From contig SVKX01000001.1 of the NCBI GenBank assembly GCA_015068225.1, forward strand, positions 1-44,362: DNA of 44,362 nt, read 5' to 3'. Of the stretch, positions 33,689-42,687 are shown in pieces; positions within the stretch are counted from its first letter, which is position 1; every line of letters starts with the position of its first letter. A model generated the notes under the pieces. It did no database searches, had not been told where the DNA came from, and worked only from the letters and a program-made list of their open reading frames with translations. The DNA is from Oscillospiraceae bacterium. Its GTDB lineage: Bacteria > Bacillota > Clostridia > Oscillospirales > Oscillospiraceae. A program made the translations under genes and the position numbers.

Positions 33689-34579
33689 ATGAAACGAGTG
33701 ACCATTCGTGTTCCGGCTACCACCGCGAACCTCGGCCCGGGCTTCGATGCATTTGGCTGTGCCCTGAGCCTGTATACCGATGTGACCTTTGAGGAGACTG
33801 ACGCAGGTCTGGAGATCACCGGCTGTGATGAAGAATACACCGGCCCGGATAATCTTGCCTATGTTTCCTACTGCGCCGCCCTTGCCACCATGAGTGAGGA
33901 GCTGCGAGGCATTAAGATCCATATTGAGGCCCAGATCCCTGTCTGCCGGGGCTTGGGATCTTCCGCCGCTCTGCTGGTGGCAGGCGCTATGGGTGCCAAT
34001 GTGCTGCGGGGCAACAAGCTCTCCACCCAAGGCTTACTGAACATCACCAATGCCATGGAAGGCCATCCGGACAATCTGGCGCCGGCATTCTATGGCGGCC
34101 TGACTGCCTCTATGGTGGATAACGGCCTGCCGGTGTGTGTCAATTTCCCTTTGCATCCCGATTGGGAATTTCTGGCGCTGGTGCCGGATTTCGACCTGCC
34201 TACCACCGTGGCAAGACAGGCGCTGCCTACAGAGTATGACCGTGCCGACGCGGTGTACAACATTGCCCACGGCGCTCTGGTGCTGAAGGCGCTGGAGCTG
34301 GGTGACGAAAAGCTGCTGCGCAATGCCATGCAGGACCGGATCCATCAGCCCTACCGGAAGAAGATGATCCCGGATTACGATAAGATCGAGAGCCTGATCC
34401 GTACCACCGGCGCGGCGTTCTGCCTTTCCGGCGCAGGCCCCACACTGCTGTGCATCACCCGCAATCCCGGACTGGAGGAGAAGCTGGCCAGGAAGCTTCA
34501 TGATATTACCGAGGCCAACTGGCAGATGATCCCTTTGCATGTGGAATTTGAGGGTGCAAGAGTCATCTCACAAGAATAA
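33689..34579 (+). CDS. thrB: Homoserine kinase
   Basis: GHMP kinase making phosphohomoserine for ThrC. The 296-aa protein starts RVPATTANLGPGFDAFG and has the ATP loop PVCRGLGSSAALLVAG at 84-99 and a C-terminal LSGAGPTLLCI. It is co-transcribed with thrC and ends at a terminator. Confidence 0.97.
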   Translation: MKRVTIRVPATTANLGPGFDAFGCALSLYTDVTFEETDAGLEITGCDEEYTGPDNLAYVSYCAALATMSEELRGIKIHIEAQIPVCRGLGSSAALLVAGAMGANVLRGNKLSTQGLLNITNAMEGHPDNLAPAFYGGLTASMVDNGLPVCVNFPLHPDWEFLALVPDFDLPTTVARQALPTEYDRADAVYNIAHGALVLKALELGDEKLLRNAMQDRIHQPYRKKMIPDYDKIESLIRTTGAAFCLSGAGPTLLCITRNPGLEEKLARKLHDITEANWQMIPLHVEFEGARVISQE

Positions 34580-34584
34580 AGCAA

Positions 34585-34610
34585 GGGCGCGGTGTAAACC
34601 GCGCCCTTTT
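34585..34610. terminator. Terminator between thrB and groL
   Basis: A perfect 9-bp stem GGGCGCGGT/ACCGCGCCC (34585-34593/34598-34606) with TTTT follows thrB. It also faces groL from the other side, where its tail (TTGCTTTATT) is weaker. Confidence 0.8.
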
Positions 34611-34623
34611 GGCGTTTATTAGC

Positions 34624-36548
<1,925 letters not shown>

Positions 36549-36614
36549 TTTGATTGCCTCCATACATAATATTTAGACTGCAGGTCGGCGTACCGCCTGC
36601 CTTTATCTATGCGT

Positions 36615-36641
36615 TTAGCACTCCTTTGTCCCGAGTGCTAA
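36615..36641 (-). promoter_or_regulatory. CIRCE operator (HrcA binding site)
   Basis: Perfect TTAGCACTC-N9-GAGTGCTAA, 66 nt upstream of groES. It lies at the transcription start, where the HrcA repressor would block groES-groL. hrcA is not in this window. Confidence 0.97.
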
Positions 36642-36644
36642 CAT

Positions 36645-36673
36645 ATCATAACCCAAGCCAAAGAAAAAAGCAA
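36645..36673 (-). promoter_or_regulatory. Promoter of groES-groL
   Basis: TTGCTT (36673-36668), 17-bp spacer, TATGAT (36650-36645), directly upstream of CIRCE. Confidence 0.8.
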
Positions 36674-36812
36674 GAGGAATTTTGGAAAAATGCGTAAATA
36701 ATTTGTGAATGGGGTTTTGTGAAATTCAAATGTCATTGCTGGCTGTTTCCGTGCTGCCGGAAGGGATTTGTGGAATCTGATGAAAAAACCACAAGAAAGG
36801 CATGGCTTCCTC

Positions 36813-36841
36813 TTGCTTTTTGTGCGATATTGCTTTATAAT
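36813..36841 (+). promoter_or_regulatory. Promoter of the minD-like gene
   Basis: TTGCTT (36813-36818), 17-bp spacer, TATAAT (36836-36841), 32 nt before the TTG start. Nothing else was recognised in the roughly 170 bp between this and the groES promoter. Confidence 0.75.
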
Positions 36842-36873
36842 GGTTTCGAATTGGTATTAGGAGGCGTTGGGAT

Positions 36874-37611
36874 TTGGGCGAGCTGATCGCGGTTCTGTCC
36901 GGTAAGGGCGGAACAGGCAAAACCTCGGTATGCGCAGGCCTTGCCACAGCCTTGGCAAGCCTCGGGGAAAGCGTTTTGTGTATCGACTGTGATATCGGCC
37001 TGCGGAATCTGGATATCGCTTTGGGTCTGGCAGATGCCAACGCCATTTCCTTTCTGGAGGTCTGCCGGGGAGATTACGATCTTTCTGCGGCGTTGCGCCA
37101 CCCTCAGTATCCCGGTCTTGCGTTTCTGACCGCGCCGGTAAACTGCACCCCCGAAGATATTGACAAGGCAGCGCTTTCAGCCATGCTCCGGGCTGCCCGG
37201 GAGCAGTATAAATATGTATTTCTGGATGCCCCTGCCGGTGTGGATCTGGGATTCAAGCTTTGCGCCGCTTATGCGGACCGGGTCATCGTGGTGACCAATC
37301 CCGAGCCTGCCGCGGTGCGGGATGCTGCCCGGGCGGGGGAGCTTCTGGAGCTGATGGGAAAAGAGAATGTGCGGCTGATCGTCAACCGCATCGATAAAAA
37401 GCTGTTTGAAAAAATGAGGGTCACGGTAGATGATGCCATGGACGAGGCGGGGCTGCCATTGCTTGGCATCGTGCCGGAGGATCGGAATGTGACACTTGCA
37501 GCAGCATTTGAAAGCCCCTTGCTGCGTTACACCAGAAAGGGGGCCGCCGCAGCCTGCCGGCGGATCGCAAAACGTCTTCAGGGGACATGGGTGAAGGTGC
37601 CTGTCCGGTAA
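36874..37611 (+). CDS. minD: MinD-like ParA family ATPase
   Basis: A 245-aa deviant Walker A ATPase. KGGTGKTS at 11-18 (K11, K16), the CDIGLRNLDIALG switch region and VFLDAPAGVDLGF place it in the MinD group. MinD positions the division septum by membrane cycling with MinC and MinE, neither of which is here. The C-terminus has a basic, possibly amphipathic stretch (CRRIAKRLQG) that could bind membrane. The start is TTG, with GGAGG 9 nt upstream. mgsA follows 20 nt later, as in Clostridia min-rodA-mgsA clusters. Confidence 0.85.
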   Translation: MGELIAVLSGKGGTGKTSVCAGLATALASLGESVLCIDCDIGLRNLDIALGLADANAISFLEVCRGDYDLSAALRHPQYPGLAFLTAPVNCTPEDIDKAALSAMLRAAREQYKYVFLDAPAGVDLGFKLCAAYADRVIVVTNPEPAAVRDAARAGELLELMGKENVRLIVNRIDKKLFEKMRVTVDDAMDEAGLPLLGIVPEDRNVTLAAAFESPLLRYTRKGAAAACRRIAKRLQGTWVKVPVR

Positions 37612-37631
37612 TCGGGAAAAGGAGTGGTTTG

Positions 37632-38045
37632 ATGAATATTGCATTTTTGGCACACGACAAAAAGAAAGAACTGATGGTCCAATTCTGCACGGCTTACAAG
37701 AGCGTTCTCATGAAGCACGATCTGTATGCCACCGCCACTACGGGCCGTCTGATCGCCGACAATACGGGTCTGCCCATTACATTGCTGCTGAGCCATAAGC
37801 AGGGCGGACACCAGCAGATCAACGCCCGCATCGCCTACAATGAGATTGATCTTGTATTGCTGTTTACAGACCCCAATACCACTGACCCCTGGGATGACAG
37901 CCAGATGATCGAGACCATCCGCCACTGTGATAAGCATAATGTACCCATCGCCACCAATCTGGCCAGCGCGGAAATGCTGATCATGGGCCTGCAGCGGGGC
38001 GATCTGGATTGGCGGGAAATGCTCCACACCAAGCCCCGCTATTAA
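37632..38045 (+). CDS. mgsA: Methylglyoxal synthase
   Basis: Converts dihydroxyacetone phosphate to methylglyoxal and phosphate, a glycolytic overflow bypass. The 137-aa protein has the family pattern FLAHDKKKELM, TTGRLIADNTG, KQGGHQQINARI and FTDPNTTDPWDDS. GGAG precedes the ATG at 37632. It is co-transcribed with the minD-like gene. Confidence 0.96.
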   Translation: MNIAFLAHDKKKELMVQFCTAYKSVLMKHDLYATATTGRLIADNTGLPITLLLSHKQGGHQQINARIAYNEIDLVLLFTDPNTTDPWDDSQMIETIRHCDKHNVPIATNLASAEMLIMGLQRGDLDWREMLHTKPRY

Positions 38046-38064
38046 TTGTAGCTAAAGAATTAGG

Positions 38065-38114
38065 AATTAGGAGTTGGGAATTGGCGTATCCGTGCCAATT
38101 CCTGATTTCTAATT
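38065..38114 (+). repeat. 21-bp stem hairpin between mgsA and hisS
   Basis: The arms 38065-38085 and 38094-38114 pair over all 21 positions with four G-U wobbles and an 8-nt loop. The left side is an iterated GAATTAGGA-type word (from 38057). There is no T-tract, so it is not a standard terminator. It ends about 5 nt before the hisS ribosome-binding region. It could be a mobile palindromic element, an RNA-processing site or a weak attenuator. Confidence 0.7.
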
Positions 38115-38137
38115 ATTTGGAAAGGAAATAAAAAACT

Positions 38138-39493
38138 ATGGATATTATCAAACCCCGGACATTGTCCGGTTTTATGGAGCTGCTGCCCGGCAAACAGGCC
38201 CAGTTTGAAAGAATGCTGACCATTCTGCGCAATACCTATGCCTCCTATGGCTTTGCCGCGCTGGACACCCCTGTGATCGAGGATGCCCAGATCCTTCTGG
38301 CCAAGGGCGGCGGCGAAACGGAAAAGCAGATCTACCGCTTTCAGAAGGGCGACAGCGATCTGGCGCTGCGGTTTGACCTGACTGTGCCTCTGGCCAAATA
38401 TGTGGCGCTGCACTGCAATGATCTGGCGTTTCCCTTCCGCCGGTATCAGATCAGCAAGGTCTACCGGGGAGAGCGGGCCCAGCGGGGCCGGTTCCGGGAG
38501 TTTTATCAGGCGGATATCGACATTATTGGCGACGGAAAACTGGATATTTTGAACGAGGCAGAGATCCCTGCCATCATTTATAAGGTATTTCGGGGCTTTG
38601 GCCTGAGCCGTTTCCAGATCCGTGTGAACAACCGCAAGATCCTCAGCGGATTTTATGCCATGCTGGGTCTTTCGGAGAAGAGCGGCGATATTATGCGCAC
38701 CGTGGACAAGCTGGACAAGATCGGCCCGGAAAAGGTCAAGACCATTCTGCTGGAGGAGTGCGGCCTGACGGAGGCGCAGGCAGAGGAGATCCTGAAGTTT
38801 ATTGCCATCCGTGGCACCAACGCCCAGGTCATCGCCGCTCTGGAGGGGTATCTTGGCAGAAGTGAGATATTTGATCTGGGCGTGGAGGAGCTGAAGGCGG
38901 TTACCGCCAATCTGGCAGCCTTCGGCGTGCCGGAGGATAACTTCGCGGTGGATCTGACCATTGCAAGAGGTCTGGATTACTATACCGGAACGGTCTATGA
39001 GACCACGCTGCTGGATCATCCGGAGATTGGCTCTGTCTGTTCCGGCGGCCGGTATGACAATCTGGCAGGCTATTATATTGAAAAGCAGCTGCCCGGCGTG
39101 GGCATCTCCATCGGCCTGACCCGGCTGTTCTATGTGCTGGATGAGCAGGGGCTTTTGAATCCGGAGCTTCCCAGCGCACCGGCAGATGCGCTGGTGCTGC
39201 CCATGACGGCTGAGGTTGGTCCTGCCATCGCCCTGGCAGAGCAGCTCCGGACCGGCGGCCTGCGGGTGCAGCTGTATGGCGAGCAGAAGAAATTCAAGCA
39301 GAAAATGGCCTATGCGGATAAGCTGGGCGTGCCCTTTGCAGTGCTGCTGGGTGAGGATGAGATCGCAGAGGGAAAATGCTCTGTGAAGAATATGCGCACC
39401 GGTGAGCAGGTAAAGCTGACCCCCGCCGAGGCGGTGGAATACATCCTAAGCGCACTGGCAGCCGGCAACGGTCCGGTGATCTTGGAGAAGTAA
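38138..39493 (+). CDS. hisS: Histidine--tRNA ligase
   Basis: Class II aminoacyl-tRNA synthetase charging tRNA-His. The 451-aa protein has motif 1 near residue 50, motif 2 YRGERAQRGRFREFYQADIDIIG, the histidine-binding LTIARGLDYYTGTVYE and GGRYDNLAG, and a C-terminal anticodon-binding domain (about 350-430). The intact histidine loop argues against the HisZ regulatory paralogue. AAAGGA precedes the ATG. A small unknown gene begins one base after its stop. Confidence 0.92.
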   Translation: MDIIKPRTLSGFMELLPGKQAQFERMLTILRNTYASYGFAALDTPVIEDAQILLAKGGGETEKQIYRFQKGDSDLALRFDLTVPLAKYVALHCNDLAFPFRRYQISKVYRGERAQRGRFREFYQADIDIIGDGKLDILNEAEIPAIIYKVFRGFGLSRFQIRVNNRKILSGFYAMLGLSEKSGDIMRTVDKLDKIGPEKVKTILLEECGLTEAQAEEILKFIAIRGTNAQVIAALEGYLGRSEIFDLGVEELKAVTANLAAFGVPEDNFAVDLTIARGLDYYTGTVYETTLLDHPEIGSVCSGGRYDNLAGYYIEKQLPGVGISIGLTRLFYVLDEQGLLNPELPSAPADALVLPMTAEVGPAIALAEQLRTGGLRVQLYGEQKKFKQKMAYADKLGVPFAVLLGEDEIAEGKCSVKNMRTGEQVKLTPAEAVEYILSALAAGNGPVILEK

Positions 39494-39494
39494 T

Positions 39495-39776
39495 ATGGAG
39501 CAAAAGTTCCTTGCCGCATGGGCGGCCAACCGGGAAAAAGCGGAGAAGCTGGGGGTGCGGATGCGCCCGGTGGATCCGGAAAAGGGCATGCAAACAGCCC
39601 ACAGGAGTCTTTCCGGCACACGGGTCAGCGATGGCTTTGATTCTCTGGCACAAAAGGGACAGCTTTCCTTAAGCCTGGAGGCTCTGGCGGTGGACAAGCG
39701 GTTCACAGGCCTGTTTTCCGACGAAGAAGCCAATACTGCTCTGATCCGGCTTCTGGATGCCGGCTATAAGTTTTAA
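39495..39776 (+). CDS. Small uncharacterised protein coupled to hisS
   Basis: A 93-aa protein I do not recognise. It is soluble and charged, with no signal peptide or membrane segment: an N-terminal helix rich in Lys/Glu/Ala, a Ser/Thr/Arg segment around residues 36-45, and a C-terminal acidic helix (FSDEEANTALIRLLDAG). The start lies one base after the hisS stop and uses GGAG inside the end of hisS, so it is probably translated with it. It is followed at once by a terminator. Codon use resembles that of hisS. Confidence 0.75.
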   Translation: MEQKFLAAWAANREKAEKLGVRMRPVDPEKGMQTAHRSLSGTRVSDGFDSLAQKGQLSLSLEALAVDKRFTGLFSDEEANTALIRLLDAGYKF

Positions 39777-39812
39777 AAAAAGCAGCGGATGCATTGCATC
39801 CGCTGCTTTTAT
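39775..39812. terminator. Bidirectional terminator after the small hisS-linked gene
   Basis: A perfect 12-bp stem AGCAGCGGATGC/GCATCCGCTGCT (39781-39792/39796-39807) is flanked by an A-run and TTTT. It serves both the + strand hisS unit and the reverse-strand phosphatase gene. Confidence 0.92.
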
Positions 39813-40450
39813 ACATTTGGGGGGAATCGGGTTTGCATATCTGCCAGATGGGCGTCCTGACTGATCCGCACCGGTGTCAGCACGCCGGCATCCCACCGGA
39901 GCTCCGATACCGAGGCGTTACTGACCCAGGGGATATCCTTCATGTGGGACAGGGGCTGCCCGGTTATTTGCCATTGCAGCGTCCGGATAGGGGTGGCGTG
40001 GGTGGCGATGGCCACGGTCTTGCCCGGGTTTTCTTCGGCGATGCGGCAGATGGCATTATATACCCGCCCGGCAAGCTGTGCCACGGTTTCGCCGTCGGGG
40101 CAGCAGGCGTTGCCGATATCTGTCAGCCAGCGGCTGTAGCTGTGGGCAAAGTCAGTTTGCAGCTCGTTAAAGGTTTTTCCCTGCCATTGGCCGGAGAAGA
40201 TCTCCCGCAGACCGGGCTCCGGATGTACAGGCAGTCCGAAACAGGAGGCGATATGGATACCGGTATCATAGGCTCTCTGCAGGTCGCTGGCGTAGACCCC
40301 ATCCACATGGTAATTGGCGGCAATGAACGTGGCGGTGCACCGGGCCTGCTGGTGCCCAAGGGGTGTCAGGGGGACATCTAGCTGTCCCGCAAAAAACCGT
40401 TTCAAATTTGCTTCGCTTTCTCCGTGGCGGATCAGCAGAAAAGTAGTCAT
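39809..40450 (-). CDS. Histidine phosphatase family protein
   Basis: A 213-aa phosphoglycerate mutase-like phosphatase. The catalytic RHGE is at 8-11 (H9), the acid candidate E83 is in LREIFSGQWQG, and the second His H151 is in IATHATP. The substrate cannot be told; relatives act on sugar phosphates or alpha-ribazole phosphate. It lies 9 nt after the phospholipase-like gene and its stop overlaps the terminator. Confidence 0.9.
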   Translation of the reverse strand: MTTFLLIRHGESEANLKRFFAGQLDVPLTPLGHQQARCTATFIAANYHVDGVYASDLQRAYDTGIHIASCFGLPVHPEPGLREIFSGQWQGKTFNELQTDFAHSYSRWLTDIGNACCPDGETVAQLAGRVYNAICRIAEENPGKTVAIATHATPIRTLQWQITGQPLSHMKDIPWVSNASVSELRWDAGVLTPVRISQDAHLADMQTRFPPNV

Positions 40451-40459
40451 AGGGATCTC

Positions 40460-41245
40460 CTATCCAAAAATCTTCTCAAAATGGGATTCAAAAGGCGCGT
40501 TATAGGTCATATGGGCCTGAAGTTGGGAGAGCATCTCCGGGAATTGAGCGACGGCAGCTTCGTAACGCTCCAGCAGAGGTGTGTTCAACTGGGCGCAGCG
40601 GGAATTGGGGTCTTTGGCCATCCACATCCCGTTCAATTCCTTTGCCACAAGGCCAATGCCCTTCTGCAGAAGCGTGCGGCGGGGGCCCTCCGGTGTAGCA
40701 AGCAGGCGGATGAAAACACCCATGTTCCGAAGGCTGTTCTTTATGTTTTTTGCAGTGGCGGGGGGATAGAATCTGGCTACTGTCTCAAATTCTCCCGGAG
40801 TCAGCTTCAAATGGGAACTCAGATCCTGATTGCAGGGCGGCACTTTTCCGTCCTTTTCCAGAAGAAAACGGTCGAATTCTGTTTCAATCTCCAGATGGGA
40901 TGCACCGCAAAGCTGGGCCTGCTCAGACACATAACTCTGGCACACACTGTCCAGACAGTAATGGCAGAGCACGCCATACAGATAGGCCTGTGCAGCCTCG
41001 GATTTATTTGAACGGATAGCCCGGCAGACCCGCTGGAAGAATTCCTGACCGGTCTGCTCGTGGAAACGAATGCCCAGAAAGCCGGTGTTTGTCTTCAACA
41101 GGGGGGAGCTGTAATAGAAAATGTCCGGCCCATGAAGTCCTACATCAAAAAGCCGGGGAAAGCGGGAAATGGTGCGGCGGACATCCCCGGGCATGGTGCG
41201 AAGCAGAGCCGTGCCAAACCGGTAGTGGGCATATGTCGAAGGCAT
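40460..41245 (-). CDS. Zinc-dependent phospholipase C-like protein
   Basis: A 261-aa protein resembling the zinc-dependent phospholipase C family. Candidate metal ligands are H7 (YAHYRFG), H38 and D41 (GLHGPDIFYY), H62, and H95 and D99 (LCHYCLDS). In many relatives a further His follows in a CHPY segment; here it reads CQSY. There is no signal peptide, so an intracellular role is likely and lipase activity is unproven. GGAGGG precedes the ATG. It is first of a two-gene unit with the phosphatase gene. Confidence 0.8.
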   Translation of the reverse strand: MPSTYAHYRFGTALLRTMPGDVRRTISRFPRLFDVGLHGPDIFYYSSPLLKTNTGFLGIRFHEQTGQEFFQRVCRAIRSNKSEAAQAYLYGVLCHYCLDSVCQSYVSEQAQLCGASHLEIETEFDRFLLEKDGKVPPCNQDLSSHLKLTPGEFETVARFYPPATAKNIKNSLRNMGVFIRLLATPEGPRRTLLQKGIGLVAKELNGMWMAKDPNSRCAQLNTPLLERYEAAVAQFPEMLSQLQAHMTYNAPFESHFEKIFG

Positions 41246-41291
41246 AAAATCCCTCCTTCAGCAGTTTTCTCTATTTTTATTTTATACGATA

Positions 41292-41309
41292 ACCAGCCGA
41301 AAGGCTAGT
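41292..41309 (-). other. Small hairpin upstream of the phospholipase-like gene
   Basis: A 7-bp stem with one G-U pair and a 4-nt loop (41292-41298/41303-41309), about 50 nt before the gene. There is no T-tract on either strand. Function unknown. Confidence 0.4.
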
Positions 41310-41371
41310 GATTTTCCCAAAATTCTCCAATTTTTTTCTGAGCCGTTAAGAAATACTTAAAAATGTAATTA

Positions 41372-41400
41372 TTGACAGTGTAACAAAGCAATGTTATACT
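41372..41400 (+). promoter_or_regulatory. Promoter of the ytrA-like ABC operon
   Basis: TTGACA (41372-41377), 17-bp spacer, TATACT (41395-41400). The last three bases of the -10 are also the start of the operator palindrome. Confidence 0.88.
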
Positions 41401-41421
41401 AACTGTACTAGTACAGTTAGT
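41398..41421 (+). promoter_or_regulatory. 24-bp perfect palindromic operator
   Basis: ACTAACTGTACT and its exact reverse complement AGTACAGTTAGT form a perfect 24-bp palindrome. It begins inside the -10 and covers the transcription start. The adjacent GntR/YtrA gene makes it the likely autoregulatory operator. Confidence 0.85.
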
Positions 41422-41444
41422 ACACTTAATACGGAGGGATAAAA

Positions 41445-41813
41445 ATGGTTATTTTGGATTACCGGGATTCCAGACCCATTTATGTCCAGATCGCGGATGG
41501 AATCCGGGAGCAGATCGTGACGGGGATCTTGATGCAGGGGGACCGGTTGCCGTCTGTGCGGGAGCTTGCCACAGAGCTGACCATCAACCCCAATACCATC
41601 CAGCGGGCCTATCGGGAGCTGGAGACCCAGGGCTGGATCACATCTGTTGGCGGCAAGGGCTGCTTTGTCAGCGGCGTGCCCTTTGGCAGCCGGGAAGAGC
41701 AGGCGGCACTGCTGCGGGAGTTTGACCGGATCACACAGCAGCTTCTGGCTCAGGGCGTAGACCCGAGGGAGCTGGCATTGCGTATAGAAAAAGGAGGGAA
41801 ATTCCATGCTTGA
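41445..41813 (+). CDS. GntR family regulator, YtrA subfamily
   Basis: A 122-aa transcription factor. The N-terminal winged helix has YVQIADGIREQIVTG and the recognition segment PSVRELATELTINPNTIQRAYRELE. Only about 45 residues follow, so there is no large ligand domain, as in YtrA. YtrA-type repressors control ABC exporters induced by cell-wall-active antibiotics. Its 3' end overlaps the ABC ATPase gene by 8 nt. Autorepression through the upstream palindrome is expected. Confidence 0.93.
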   Translation: MVILDYRDSRPIYVQIADGIREQIVTGILMQGDRLPSVRELATELTINPNTIQRAYRELETQGWITSVGGKGCFVSGVPFGSREEQAALLREFDRITQQLLAQGVDPRELALRIEKGGKFHA

Positions 41814-42687
41814 GATGAATCATGTTACCAAGACCTTTGGCGGCTTTAAGGCGCTGGATGATCTGTCCATGGCGGTGCCAAAGGGGGCAGTGTACGGTCT
41901 GGTAGGCCCAAACGGGGCAGGAAAGACTACGGCCATCCGGCATCTGACCGGCGTTTACCGTCCGGACAGCGGTGAAATCACCATGGAGGGACTGCCTGTT
42001 TACGAGAATACCGCCCTGAAGGAACGGATCGGCTATATTCCCGATGAGGTGTTTTATTACCCTGCCGCTTCTTTGGAGGATATGCGCCGGTTTTACAGAC
42101 GGATGTATAAAACTTTTGACGATGAGTTGTTTGACCGGCTGCACGAAGTGTTCCAGCTGCCGAAAAAGGGACATATCCGCCGGTTTTCCAAGGGAATGCA
42201 AAAGCAGGCGGCCTTCCAGCTGACACTATGCATCCGGCCGGATGTGCTGATTCTGGATGAGCCGGTGGACGGTCTGGATCCGGTGATGCGCCGGCAGGTT
42301 TGGAATCTTATATTGTCAGATGTTGCCCAGCGGCAGACCACAGTGCTGATCTCGTCTCACAATCTGCGGGAGCTGGAGGATATCTGTGACCATGTGGGCA
42401 TCATGGACCATGGAAAAATGCTTCTGCAGCGCTCCCTTGCGGATATGCAAGGCGCTACCTATAAGGTACAGATGGTGGGAGATGTACCGGAAGGGTTGCA
42501 GGTGCTCCATGAAAACCAGTCCGGCAGGCTGAAGACCCTTGTAATCCGGGGCAGCGCCGAGGAGATCACCCAGCGGATGCAGGGAGCGGGGCTGGCATAC
42601 TTTGATATTCTGCCTTTGTCGCTGGAAGAGATCTTTATCTATGAACTGGGAGGTGTGAACTATGAAGTCAAGAACATGGTGCTTTAA
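41806..42687 (+). CDS. ABC transporter ATP-binding protein (YtrB-like)
   Basis: A 293-aa ABC ATPase. Walker A GPNGAGKTT is at 34-42, the signature loop is the FSKGM variant near 127-131, and Walker B LILDEPVDGLD has D151 and E152. The C-terminal 80 residues extend beyond the core. AAGGAGG precedes the ATG within the regulator gene. Its end overlaps the permease gene by 26 nt, so the three genes are tightly coupled. The substrate is unknown. Confidence 0.94.
   Translation: MLEMNHVTKTFGGFKALDDLSMAVPKGAVYGLVGPNGAGKTTAIRHLTGVYRPDSGEITMEGLPVYENTALKERIGYIPDEVFYYPAASLEDMRRFYRRMYKTFDDELFDRLHEVFQLPKKGHIRRFSKGMQKQAAFQLTLCIRPDVLILDEPVDGLDPVMRRQVWNLILSDVAQRQTTVLISSHNLRELEDICDHVGIMDHGKMLLQRSLADMQGATYKVQMVGDVPEGLQVLHENQSGRLKTLVIRGSAEEITQRMQGAGLAYFDILPLSLEEIFIYELGGVNYEVKNMVL

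Noticed and set aside
38138..39493. HisZ (ATP phosphoribosyltransferase regulatory subunit) instead of HisRS
   Set aside because: Histidine-binding and ATP motifs and the C-terminal anticodon-binding domain are present, and no his biosynthesis genes are adjacent.
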